From positions 1 to 12,456 of the forward strand of contig JAHZAY010000021.1 in assembly GCA_019423685.1 (NCBI GenBank): a stretch of 12,456 nucleotides of DNA. The letters run 5' to 3'. Below the pieces are notes generated by a model. That model saw only the letters and a program-made list of their open reading frames with translations, had not been told where the DNA came from and did not search any database. Shown here piece by piece: positions 1 through 5,819 of the stretch (the stretch's first letter is position 1; each line of letters begins with the position of its first letter). The DNA comes from Clostridiales bacterium (GTDB lineage Bacteria > Bacillota > Clostridia > Oscillospirales > Ruminococcaceae). Position numbers and translations under genes: made by a program.

Positions 1-7
1 TTTATTG

Positions 8-32
8 ACCCCCAGTTGAACTGGGGGTTTTT
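8..32 (+). terminator. Rho-independent terminator-like hairpin at left edge
   Basis: A 9-bp stem (CCCCCAGT/ACTGGGGG plus an outer A-T pair) with a three-base loop is followed directly by a T-run on the plus strand. It would end a plus-strand transcript coming from outside the window. The core GTTGAAC is shared with the right-edge hairpin at 12408-12432, so an alternative reading is the terminal hairpin of a small mobile element; I prefer terminator because of the T-tract. Confidence 0.6.
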
Positions 33-49
33 CTTGCCTTTTCGGCGCC

Positions 50-88
50 AAAAAATGCGGAGGGGCTTTTGTTGAAAAGCCCCTCCGC
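50..88 (-). terminator. Terminator of the DUF4358-like lipoprotein gene
   Basis: A perfect 14-bp stem (57-70 with 75-88, loop GTTG) lies just past the stop codon at 94. On the minus strand it is followed by a run of T (complement of 50-55). This is a textbook intrinsic terminator for the minus-strand gene. Confidence 0.9.
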
Positions 89-93
89 CTGTT

Positions 94-666
94 TTAGGAA
101 AGATTTAACCGTTCCGGGATGTACCGCTCTACAATGCTGCGCGCGGCGTCGTTGTCCTCCAGCATCAGCATGACCACATAGCCGCCCCGTTCAAAGATGA
201 TGGCGTTTTCTGCGATGGTCTCCGAGTTGTACACATCAAAATTCGCAAACTCTCGAATCCTTGCATCCTTGCGCTCCCGCAGCTGCGAGAGGATATTTTC
301 CCTGTGGGAGACGCCGTTTTCGTCCTCTCCCTCCTTGGGAAGCACAATGTATACGTCATCTGCGCCAAAGTCGGTTTCCACATACCGCACATACGCCGAG
401 GTGTAGTCGTCCGGGTCCAGCCCGACCACCGTCTCCAGCTGTTCCGGTGTGGGGTCCACCAGTCCAATTCGGCTGCCCAGTGTCGCATAGATCTGCTCGA
501 GCGCCTTTTTCGGGTCCACCGTCGTCTGTTCGGTGCGGTTGTCCAACGCTTCCTGCACATCCTCTTCATCGGGCAAGGTGGTGTCCAGCGCCTCACAGCC
601 GGTCAGGCTGCACACCGCCACCACCGCCACAAGCAGGCTGGCTATTGTTCTATACCAACGTCTCAT
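94..666 (-). CDS. DUF4358-like lipoprotein
   Basis: This predicts a 190-residue exported lipoprotein. The N-terminus MRRWYRTIASLL has a positive charge and a hydrophobic stretch ending in the lipobox LTGC, so Cys24 would be lipidated and the protein anchored outside the membrane. The mature part is acidic, and a repeat-free domain from about residue 55 to 190 (GLVDPTPEQLE, DDVYIVLPK, ENAIIFERGGYVVMLM) has the look of the DUF4358 family, which is common in Clostridia and has no known function. The reading frame is open further upstream, but I start at 666 because the lipobox then sits at the normal place, a GGTGG-type ribosome site lies about 12 bases upstream, and a consensus promoter (754-783) falls inside the longer frame. 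It is monocistronic, with its own promoter and terminator. The family call is from memory of sequence features and is moderately sure. Confidence 0.8.
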   Translation of the reverse strand: MRRWYRTIASLLVAVVAVCSLTGCEALDTTLPDEEDVQEALDNRTEQTTVDPKKALEQIYATLGSRIGLVDPTPEQLETVVGLDPDDYTSAYVRYVETDFGADDVYIVLPKEGEDENGVSHRENILSQLRERKDARIREFANFDVYNSETIAENAIIFERGGYVVMLMLEDNDAARSIVERYIPERLNLS

Positions 667-753
667 CCGTCTTTCTGTCCACCTTTCTTTCCCGGCTGCT
701 TGCCGGGCTGCGGGCAGGGCGCTTCTCGCACCCGTCCAAAAATTCCTCTTCAA

Positions 754-783
754 ATTATAATCCATCTGTAAAATGGGTGTCAA
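754..783 (-). promoter_or_regulatory. Sigma-A-type promoter of the DUF4358-like gene
   Basis: On the minus strand a perfect TTGACA (778-783) is followed after 18 bases by a perfect TATAAT (754-759). The predicted transcript start near 747 gives a leader of about 80 bases to the ATG at 666. Confidence 0.85.
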
Positions 784-878
784 GCATCGGCATGGAGCGT
801 TTGCCAAAAGTTTACAGGATCCTTCCCGCTTTGTTCATCATTGTGAGATGCGCAGCACGAAATTTATCGTTTTTTCTC

Positions 879-907
879 TTTACCGCCCTGCCGCGATATG
901 GTACAAT
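879..907 (+). promoter_or_regulatory. Promoter of the NERD-like gene, extended -10
   Basis: TTTACC (879-884), a 17-base spacer and TACAAT (902-907), with TG one base before the -10 hexamer (899-900), form an extended -10 promoter. Transcription would start near 914, about 60 bases before the ATG at 976. The stretch between this promoter and the divergent one (784-878) shows no further feature I can name. Confidence 0.75.
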
Positions 908-975
908 AAGGATATTGTGCACCCTCTTTTTTCACCGAGGGGGAAATTTTTTGTATGTAGGAAGGGAATTTTTCT

Positions 976-1578
976 ATGGAAACCTATCTGATCGCCATTG
1001 TCGTCATCGCCGTCATCGTGGCTGTGGCCACCGCCGCCTGGTATCTGCGCAAGATGCTGCTCTTCTCCAAGGGCACCTATGGCAAAAAGACGGTGAATGC
1101 TATTCTGCGCCGCTATGCGCTCTCCCACAACTTCAAGGTGCTGGAAAATGTCACCGTCCGCTGCGATGGAAAAGAGCAGACCATCGACTTTGTGCTGGTC
1201 GGCTTTTTCGGCCTGCTGTTTGTCAGCGCACTGCAGGGCAAAGGCGACTTTTACGGCGACCTGAAAGAGGCCCGCTGGAGCTTTGTCGACGACGAGAAAA
1301 AGGTGCGCTTTGATAACCCTGTTTTGGAGATGGATAAAAAGATCGAGCTGTTCCGCCGCCTGATGGCACAGAAAAAGGTGTACAACCTGAAGGTGGACTC
1401 GGCAGTCGTTGTCGTCAGCTCCAAATCCAACGTCCCGATGTATCTGAGCCACATGCGCAGCGAGAACATTGTGATGACCACCAAGGAGTTTAAACGCTTC
1501 CTGCAAAAGGAAAAATTTGAAAAGGACAACAATGTCGATGTACCTGCGCTGACCAAGATGCTCGGCGAATTAAAATAA
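976..1578 (+). CDS. Membrane-anchored NERD-like domain protein, catalytic residues lost
   Basis: This is a 200-residue protein. Residues 4-24 form one membrane segment at the N-terminus, followed by basic residues, so the rest should face the cytoplasm. Residues 35-180 resemble the NERD (nuclease-related) domain: QTIDFVLVGFFG (68-79), then GLLFVSALQGKGDFYG (79-94), then NPVLEMDKKIELFRRLM (114-130) and a VVVVSS strand (144-149). Aligned by eye to the usual NERD motif, the first acidic residue is kept (Asp71), but the E-x-K positions are Ser84 and Leu86, so nuclease activity is unlikely. AGGAAGGG (959-966) sits nine bases before the ATG. The gene has its own promoter and terminator and diverges from the lipoprotein gene. 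The NERD link is by motif only; an unrelated membrane protein of unknown function is the alternative. Confidence 0.75.
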   Translation: METYLIAIVVIAVIVAVATAAWYLRKMLLFSKGTYGKKTVNAILRRYALSHNFKVLENVTVRCDGKEQTIDFVLVGFFGLLFVSALQGKGDFYGDLKEARWSFVDDEKKVRFDNPVLEMDKKIELFRRLMAQKKVYNLKVDSAVVVVSSKSNVPMYLSHMRSENIVMTTKEFKRFLQKEKFEKDNNVDVPALTKMLGELK

Positions 1579-1588
1579 GCGCTTACTC

Positions 1589-1624
1589 AAAAGGGTCTCC
1601 CCAAAGGGAGGCCCTTTTCGTTTG
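1589..1624 (+). terminator. Terminator of the NERD-like gene
   Basis: A 13-bp stem (1589-1601 with 606-618 of the same block, one G-T pair, loop CAAA) begins 10 bases after the stop codon. The stem's own 3' arm supplies four T, and after CG three more T follow. Confidence 0.85.
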
Positions 1625-1710
1625 AAATTGGTCAGTTTGCCCTATTGCATTTTCTTGCCTTTTCTGCTTTATAATATTTTTCCACACAGCCTTCACCTGC
1701 CTTCTTCTCC

Positions 1711-1738
1711 GCAAAATCCCCCGTTTCCCCGATTTTGC
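1711..1738. repeat. Inverted repeat in the pyrimidine-rich spacer
   Basis: GCAAAATC (1711-1718) and GATTTTGC (1731-1738) are exact inverted copies around a 12-base C/T-rich loop. GATTTTGC occurs again at 1811-1818. It lies in the non-coding spacer 1625-1880, which is strongly pyrimidine-rich on the plus strand and in which I find no convincing gene. Function unknown. Confidence 0.5.
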
Positions 1739-1815
1739 TTGCTCTGGCTTGTTCCTGCGCCCCTTTATCCTGCTGGCGGACAGATGGAAAATATTGTCGA
1801 AAAATTCTTCGATTT

Positions 1816-1857
1816 TGCCAAAAAAAGCACTTCCCCCTTGTGCACTTCTTTTTGGCA
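1816..1857. repeat. Long imperfect inverted repeat upstream of nrdD
   Basis: TGCCAAAAA (1816-1824) pairs with TTTTTGGCA (1849-1857), and inside it GCAC (1827-1830) pairs with GTGC (1840-1843), with small bulges between. It could be a hairpin of an untranslated RNA or a degenerate terminator. No gene on either strand clearly ends here. Confidence 0.5.
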
Positions 1858-1881
1858 GCTCTAAAATTTGCATAGAGCAAA

Positions 1882-1938
1882 AACATATATCTTGTGTTTT
1901 TAGATAGTTTTTATATAATAACATACTATATATAGCGG
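1882..1938 (+). promoter_or_regulatory. Candidate NrdR operators flanking an upstream nrdD promoter
   Basis: Two sites resemble the NrdR box (family consensus acaCwAtATaTwGtgt). The first (1882-1897) has a right half that matches exactly, ending TTGTGT. The second (1923-1938) has the full palindromic core CTATATATAG. Their centres are 41 bases apart, about four helical turns, whereas NrdR box pairs are usually about three turns apart. Between them lies a possible promoter, TTGTGT (1892-1897), 16 bases, TATAAT (1914-1919), so a repressor bound here would cover both hexamers. NrdR is the ATP/dATP-sensing repressor of bacterial ribonucleotide reductase genes, which fits the gene downstream. The assignment is by eye and the region is AT-rich, so chance similarity is possible. 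Confidence 0.55.
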
Positions 1939-1980
1939 TATACAGCGCGTATAGATGTGCAAATTCGTGGCTTTGCCTAA

Positions 1981-2009
1981 TTGACTGTCCGCTTTGTTCC
2001 CGGTAAAAT
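1981..2009 (+). promoter_or_regulatory. Proximal nrdD promoter
   Basis: TTGACT (1981-1986), a 17-base spacer and TAAAAT (2004-2009) make the best promoter in the nrdD upstream region. Transcription would start near 2016 and leave a leader of about 150 bases, which coincides with the foldable region 2045-2148. Confidence 0.7.
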
Positions 2010-2044
2010 AAAAGATATGTGGTAGGCTGTGCCTGCTGCCGGTC

Positions 2045-2148
2045 TTGTGGTAAACTACGCAAAAAGCTTGCTTCGTGGGAAAAAGGACGCGGTTTAGCGG
2101 GCACAACATCAGTTGCTTTTCTGTGGCACTACAGCTACAGAAAGGCAA
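2045..2148 (+). other. Structured 5' leader of nrdD
   Basis: Two stem-loops fill the leader. In the first, TTGTG (2045-2049) pairs with CACAA (2102-2106), TAAAC (2051-2055) with GTTTA (2092-2096) and CGC (2058-2060) with GCG (2089-2091), giving a long bulged stem. In the second, TTGCTTTTCTGT (2113-2124) pairs with ACAGAAAGGCAA (2137-2148), 12 bp with one G-T pair, ending seven bases before GGGGAGA. I do not recognise a known riboswitch class; in particular I do not see a cobalamin-riboswitch core. A role in translation control of nrdD is inference. Confidence 0.5.
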
Positions 2149-2168
2149 GCAAAAAAGGGGAGATCTTC

Positions 2169-4499
2169 ATGTTCAGCACAATCATCAAGCGAGACGGACG
2201 CACTGCCGCCTACGATGTGGAAAAGATCGCCAATGCCATCTTTCAGGCGGCGACCTCGGTGGGGGGCAAAGACTTTGCCACCGCCCACAGCCTGGCCTTG
2301 CAGGTGCAGCAGCGGTTGGAGGAGAGCTATCCTTCCTCCCAATCCCCCACCGTCGAGCAGATTCAGGATATGGTGGAGAAGGTACTGATTGATACCGGAC
2401 ATTCCCGCACTGCGAAGGAATATATCCTTTACCGCGCCCAGCGCACCCGTGTGCGGGAGATGAACACCAAGTTGATGAAGGTCTATGAGGACTTGACCTT
2501 TAAGAGCGCCGCTGAAAACGACATCAAGCGGGAAAATGCCAATATCGACGGCAACACCGCCATGGGCACCATGCTCAAATACGGCTCGGAGGGCGCCAAA
2601 ACCTTCTATGAAATGTTTGTGCTCGACCCCGAACACGCCCGCGCACACGACTGCGGCGATATCCACATCCACGACCTGGACTTCTTCTCGCTGACCACCA
2701 CCTGCTGCCAGATCGACCTGACAAAGCTCTTTGAGGGCGGCTTTAACTGCGGTTACGGCTACTTGCATGAGCCGGAAGAGGTCGGCGATTATGCGGCGAT
2801 GGCCTATACCGCTATCCAGTCCAATCAGAACGATCAGCACGGCGGTCAGAGCGTGCCAAAGTTTGATTATGATATGGCGCCCGGCGTGCGCAAGACCTAT
2901 GCGCACCGCTACCGCGAAAATCTCGCCAAAGCCTGCGAGCTGCTGTGCGAGGACAGCGAGCAGCAGGCACAGGAGCTGCTGGAGCCGCTGTTTGCCTCGC
3001 TGAAAGAGCAGGGCCTTGTCCCCACCCTCCAGCCGGATGAACACTACCGCGCAGCAGAGCAGGCCTTGCTGCAAGAATCTTTCCACTGTGACCAACAAGC
3101 TGCCGCAGCGGCGCAGCGCTTTGCCCAGAAACACGCCTTTGAGGAGACCGAGCGCGCCACCTACAAGGCTATGGAAGGGTTGATCCTGGACCTGAACACC
3201 ATGCACTCCCGTGCAGGCGCGCAGACACCGTTCAGTTCGCTCAACTACGGCACAGACACCTCCCCGGAAGGACGAATGGTCATTCAAAATATGCTGCTGG
3301 CAGAACAGGCCGGTTTGGGCCACGGCGAAACGCCCATCTTCCCCATCCACATCTTTAAGGTCAAGGAAGGGGTAAACTACAATCCGGGAGACCCGAACTA
3401 TGACCTGTTCCAACTTGCCTGCAAGGTCAGCGCAAAGAGGCTGTTTCCAAACTTTTCTTTTTTGGATGCACCCTTTAATCTGCAATACTATAAACCGGGG
3501 CACCCCGAAACAGAGGTCGCCTATATGGGCTGCCGCACCAGAGTAGCTGCAAACATCTACGATCCTTCCCGGGAAATTACCACCGGCCGCGGCAACCTCT
3601 CCTATACCTCGATCAACCTGCCAAGGCTGGGCATTCTGGCCAATAAAAATATCGACCTGTTCTTTGAGCTGCTCGATCAGCGCATCGATCTGGTCATCCA
3701 ACAGCTGCTCGACCGCTTCCGCATCCAGGGACAGAAAAAGGTGCTCAACTTCCCGTTCCTCATGGGGCAGGGCGTTTGGCTCGATTCGGACAAGCTGGGG
3801 CCGGACGATGAGGTCGCAGAGGTGCTCAAGCACGGCACCCTCACCATCGGATTTATCGGCCTTGCCGAGACGCTGGTAGCCCTGATCGGCCAGCATCACG
3901 GCCAAAGCGAGTATGCCCAAAATTTAGGGCTGGAAATCATCGGCCACATGCGTGCAAGGATGGACGCGGAGAGCGAAAAGCGCCACCTCAATTTCTCACT
4001 GATTGCAACCCCTGCTGAGGGCCTCTCCGGTCGGTTTGTCAAGATCGACCGCGAACGCTTTGGCACCATTCCCGGCGTCACCGACCGCGAATACTACACC
4101 AATTCGTTCCATATCCCGGTCTATTTCGAGATCAACGCCTTTGAAAAGATCCGGCTGGAGGCGCCGTACCACGCTTTGACCAACGGCGGACACATCACCT
4201 ATGTCGAGTTGGACGGCGATCCCTGCCAGAACGTCGAAGCGTTTGAACAGCTCATCCGCTGCATGAAGGAATCCGGCATCGGCTACGGATCGATCAACCA
4301 TCCAGTTGACCGCGACCCAGTGTGCGGCTACACCGGCATCATCGGCGACGAGTGCCCGCACTGCCACCGCCACGAAACCCCCGACCAGCCGATCGAGCGC
4401 ATCCGCCGCATCACCGGGTATTTGGTGGGGTCGCTGGACCACTTCAACAACGCAAAACGTGCGGAGGAGCGCGACCGCGTCAAACACAGTCTCTCCTAA
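2169..4499 (+). CDS. nrdD: Anaerobic ribonucleoside-triphosphate reductase (class III)
   Basis: NrdD reduces ribonucleoside triphosphates to deoxyribonucleotides without oxygen, using a glycyl radical made by the radical-SAM activase NrdG. The 776-residue length is normal. Residues 3-95 form the ATP-cone allosteric domain (IIKRDGRTAAYDVEKI). The catalytic barrel carries the Cys-bearing loop TTTCCQIDL (Cys179/Cys180) and MGCRTRV (Cys455), followed by GRGNLSYTSINLPRLG. The C-terminal part has a zinc-type motif with Cys719, Cys729 and Cys732 (VCGYTGIIGDECPHC) and then the radical loop RRITGYL, where Gly750 is the predicted radical site, followed by HFNNAKRAEERDRVKH. Only three Cys are seen at the metal site; one of the nearby His (731, 733, 735) may be the fourth ligand. 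GGGGAGA lies five bases before the ATG at 2169; an in-frame GTG at 2019 is rejected because the leader there is RNA structure. No nrdG follows, so the activase must be encoded elsewhere. Confidence 0.96.
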   Translation: MFSTIIKRDGRTAAYDVEKIANAIFQAATSVGGKDFATAHSLALQVQQRLEESYPSSQSPTVEQIQDMVEKVLIDTGHSRTAKEYILYRAQRTRVREMNTKLMKVYEDLTFKSAAENDIKRENANIDGNTAMGTMLKYGSEGAKTFYEMFVLDPEHARAHDCGDIHIHDLDFFSLTTTCCQIDLTKLFEGGFNCGYGYLHEPEEVGDYAAMAYTAIQSNQNDQHGGQSVPKFDYDMAPGVRKTYAHRYRENLAKACELLCEDSEQQAQELLEPLFASLKEQGLVPTLQPDEHYRAAEQALLQESFHCDQQAAAAAQRFAQKHAFEETERATYKAMEGLILDLNTMHSRAGAQTPFSSLNYGTDTSPEGRMVIQNMLLAEQAGLGHGETPIFPIHIFKVKEGVNYNPGDPNYDLFQLACKVSAKRLFPNFSFLDAPFNLQYYKPGHPETEVAYMGCRTRVAANIYDPSREITTGRGNLSYTSINLPRLGILANKNIDLFFELLDQRIDLVIQQLLDRFRIQGQKKVLNFPFLMGQGVWLDSDKLGPDDEVAEVLKHGTLTIGFIGLAETLVALIGQHHGQSEYAQNLGLEIIGHMRARMDAESEKRHLNFSLIATPAEGLSGRFVKIDRERFGTIPGVTDREYYTNSFHIPVYFEINAFEKIRLEAPYHALTNGGHITYVELDGDPCQNVEAFEQLIRCMKESGIGYGSINHPVDRDPVCGYTGIIGDECPHCHRHETPDQPIERIRRITGYLVGSLDHFNNAKRAEERDRVKHSLS

Positions 4500-4522
4500 A
4501 ACTTCTAATAAAAATATTTTCG

Positions 4523-4552
4523 CCCACCTGTAAAACAGGTGGGTATTTTTTT
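4523..4552 (+). terminator. Terminator of nrdD
   Basis: A 9-bp stem (CCCACCTGT with ACAGGTGGG, loop AAA) followed by TA and seven T, 23 bases after the nrdD stop codon. Confidence 0.92.
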
Positions 4553-4618
4553 AAGATCGGGCGCCCCTTCTTGTCGCCTGAAGGCAGCTGCTAAAACCAA
4601 ATTGCACCGATACAAAGC

Positions 4619-4660
4619 AAAAAGCAGGCGTTTCCCGATATCGGGAAACGCCTGCTTTTT
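4619..4660. terminator. Perfect 42-base palindrome, convergent terminator
   Basis: An uninterrupted inverted repeat of 21 bp per arm is centred on CCCGATATCGGG and flanked by A-runs on the left and T-runs on the right. It lies nine bases past the stop of the minus-strand DUF2085 gene and downstream of nrdD, so it can stop transcription from both sides. The 66 bases between this and the nrdD terminator (4553-4618) show nothing else. Confidence 0.88.
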
Positions 4661-4669
4661 TGTTTCCTT

Positions 4670-5032
4670 TTAAAGATTCTGCCCTACCTGGTAACCGAGC
4701 TGTGCCACATATACCGTCGAGCGTGCCAGCAAACCCATCAGCGCGAACCCAAACAGCAGCCCTGTTCCCAACCGCCGCCAGTTGCCGCTCTCATAGCTGG
4801 TCAAGCGCTGTGCGAAGCCATCAATGAGCATCGGGAGCATAAAGACAAGGCACCATTTCCAATCCGGCAATCCAACAAGGGCAAACACCACCCAGGACAA
4901 CACCATCCCCATCAGCTCCCCTGTGCAGCGCGCACACAAAGGAAATTGTCTGCCCCGAAAAAAGAAGGAGCGATCCGGGCGGCAGTGGCAGCCGAAAACG
5001 ATCGGCAGCCACCGGTAAAACCAATTGACCAC
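4670..5032 (-). CDS. DUF2085 family membrane protein
   Basis: This 120-residue integral membrane protein of unknown function matches DUF2085 by its hallmark N-terminal block. FGCHCRPDRSFFFRG (13-27) is followed by QFPLCARCTGE (29-39), giving Cys15, His16, Cys17, Cys33 and Cys36, a possible metal or disulfide site. Hydrophobic segments follow at about 39-56, 59-76 and 89-105. The start is a GTG at 5032. It comes one base after the TAA of the zinc-ribbon gene upstream, with no clear ribosome site of its own, so translation probably depends on ribosomes finishing the upstream gene. The two genes therefore form an operon driven from 5376-5404, ending at the palindrome 4619-4660. The family call is confident; the role is unknown. 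Confidence 0.87.
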   Translation of the reverse strand: MVNWFYRWLPIVFGCHCRPDRSFFFRGRQFPLCARCTGELMGMVLSWVVFALVGLPDWKWCLVFMLPMLIDGFAQRLTSYESGNWRRLGTGLLFGFALMGLLARSTVYVAQLGYQVGQNL

Positions 5033-5033
5033 T

Positions 5034-5330
5034 TTATGCTAAAATGCCGAAAGCAAAGCTGGCAGAAAAAACAAAGATATAGTACAGCACGCTCAGGATG
5101 ACCGAAACCAGCGCGCCGATGCCGGCAGCCTTCGCGTTGCGGGGTTTGGTGTCCTTCCAAACCAAAAACAGCACCAGGCCCACAACCGGAATGCAGCAGC
5201 CCAAAATTCCCCATCCGATGCTGCCGCTATCGTTGGTGCTTGGGGTATTATTGTTGTTCTGCGCCGCTCCACAGTTTGGGCAGATCACCGCGTTGTCGTC
5301 GATCGGTTGTCCACAATGTTTACAATACAT
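5034..5330 (-). CDS. Zinc-ribbon membrane protein
   Basis: A 98-residue protein begins with a zinc ribbon: MYCKHCGQPI then ICPNCG, giving Cys3, Cys6, Cys17 and Cys20 as ligands. After an Asn/Ser/Thr-rich linker (about 24-36), two hydrophobic segments at about 38-58 and 70-95 should anchor it in the membrane, joined by a charged loop WKDTKPRNAK. Small proteins of this shape are common in Clostridia and have no assigned reaction; the ribbon may mediate protein contacts at the cytoplasmic face. A perfect AGGAGG (5338-5343) lies seven bases before the ATG. The stop codon is one base from the GTG of the DUF2085 gene, so the two are co-translated. Confidence 0.85.
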   Translation of the reverse strand: MYCKHCGQPIDDNAVICPNCGAAQNNNNTPSTNDSGSIGWGILGCCIPVVGLVLFLVWKDTKPRNAKAAGIGALVSVILSVLYYIFVFSASFAFGILA

Positions 5331-5375
5331 AAGGCTTCCTCCTCACAGATTCCTATTTTTCCATTTATACGCTTT

Positions 5376-5404
5376 AGTTTACAGAAACTCCATGGCACTG
5401 TCAA
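5376..5404 (-). promoter_or_regulatory. Promoter of the zinc-ribbon/DUF2085 operon
   Basis: On the minus strand TTGACA (5399-5404), a 17-base spacer and TAAACT (5376-5381). Transcription would begin near 5369, about 40 bases before the ATG. The -35 is just beyond the stop codon of the small membrane protein gene, and no terminator separates them, so read-through from that gene is possible. Confidence 0.65.
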
Positions 5405-5409
5405 GTGCG

Positions 5410-5598
5410 TCACCTTTTCTTCCTCGGTACAAACACAAAAAAGAGCGCCACAATCAAAAAGACCGCATACAACAGGTAGGTTGTGGAGGTGTCTGCGGAA
5501 AAGGAGCCCTCTGGATGTCCAAGCGCGTAGATAAAAAACAGGAGCGCCGCCGCCAACATCAGCGCGCCTAAAATCTTTCTTCCCTTTTCACCCTTCAT
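5410..5598 (-). CDS. Small two-helix membrane protein, 62 residues
   Basis: I do not recognise this family. The protein starts MKGEKGRKILG, has a hydrophobic helix at about 9-26 (ILGALMLAAALLFFIYAL), a short polar loop (HPEGSFSADTSTT), a second helix at about 41-57 and a basic tail FVPRKKR. Both ends are basic, so both probably face the cytoplasm. The reading frame is open further upstream, but the start at 5598 is favoured by a strong AGGAGGAGG (5607-5615) eight bases ahead of the ATG and by a promoter at 5657-5685 that lies inside the longer frame. Confidence 0.75.
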   Translation of the reverse strand: MKGEKGRKILGALMLAAALLFFIYALGHPEGSFSADTSTTYLLYAVFLIVALFFVFVPRKKR

Positions 5599-5656
5599 CT
5601 GCAATTCCTCCTCCTGCCATTTTCCCTGTATACTGGCGGAAAACAGCCTTTTTTCT

Positions 5657-5685
5657 ATCATACCAGATGGGGCAGAAAAAGACAA
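5657..5685 (-). promoter_or_regulatory. Promoter of the 62-residue membrane protein gene
   Basis: On the minus strand TTGTCT (5680-5685), a 17-base spacer and TATGAT (5657-5662), with TG one base ahead of the -10 (extended -10). The start point near 5650 leaves about 50 bases of leader. Confidence 0.75.
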
Positions 5686-5692
5686 GGTATAC

Positions 5693-5731
5693 AAACAAAA
5701 CACCTTCCTGTTGCCGGAAGGTGTTTTGTTT
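5693..5731. terminator. Terminator after the beta-helix lipoprotein gene
   Basis: A 16-bp perfect stem (5693-5708 with 5716-5731, loop TGTTGCC) with A-rich and T-rich arm ends lies 89 bases beyond the stop codon at 5820. On the minus strand it would end the three-gene polyphosphate-polymerase operon. The stretch 5732-5819 contains no recognisable gene. Confidence 0.8.
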
Positions 5732-5819
5732 ACACGATCTATTATCTGGCGCGCTGCGGGGCTGATGGCCGCTCTCCCCGACAAATTGATGTACGCACAG
5801 ATTAAACTTTCCTGTTTTC

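Noticed and set aside
261..1313. Long plus-strand open frame of 350 codons across the lipoprotein gene and beyond
   Set aside because: It is antisense to the lipoprotein gene, passes through two promoters and into the NERD-like gene in another frame, and has Pro/Arg/Cys-rich composition typical of a shadow frame.
1622..1864. Short plus-strand frame (80 codons) in the nrdD upstream spacer
   Set aside because: Starts inside the terminator tail of the preceding gene, has no ribosome site and is made of pyrimidine-rich low-complexity codons.
2019..2168. Upstream in-frame extension of nrdD from a GTG at 2019
   Set aside because: NrdD proteins start at the ATP cone, the ATG at 2169 has a good ribosome site, and the extension is Cys/Lys-rich and covers the structured leader.
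1926..2168. Cobalamin riboswitch ahead of nrdD
   Set aside because: No recognisable conserved cobalamin core is seen, and class III reductase does not use cobalamin.
2109..3920. 603-codon minus-strand frame opposite nrdD
   Set aside because: Shadow of the GC-rich third-position codon pattern of nrdD; no ribosome site or protein family features, while nrdD is unambiguous.
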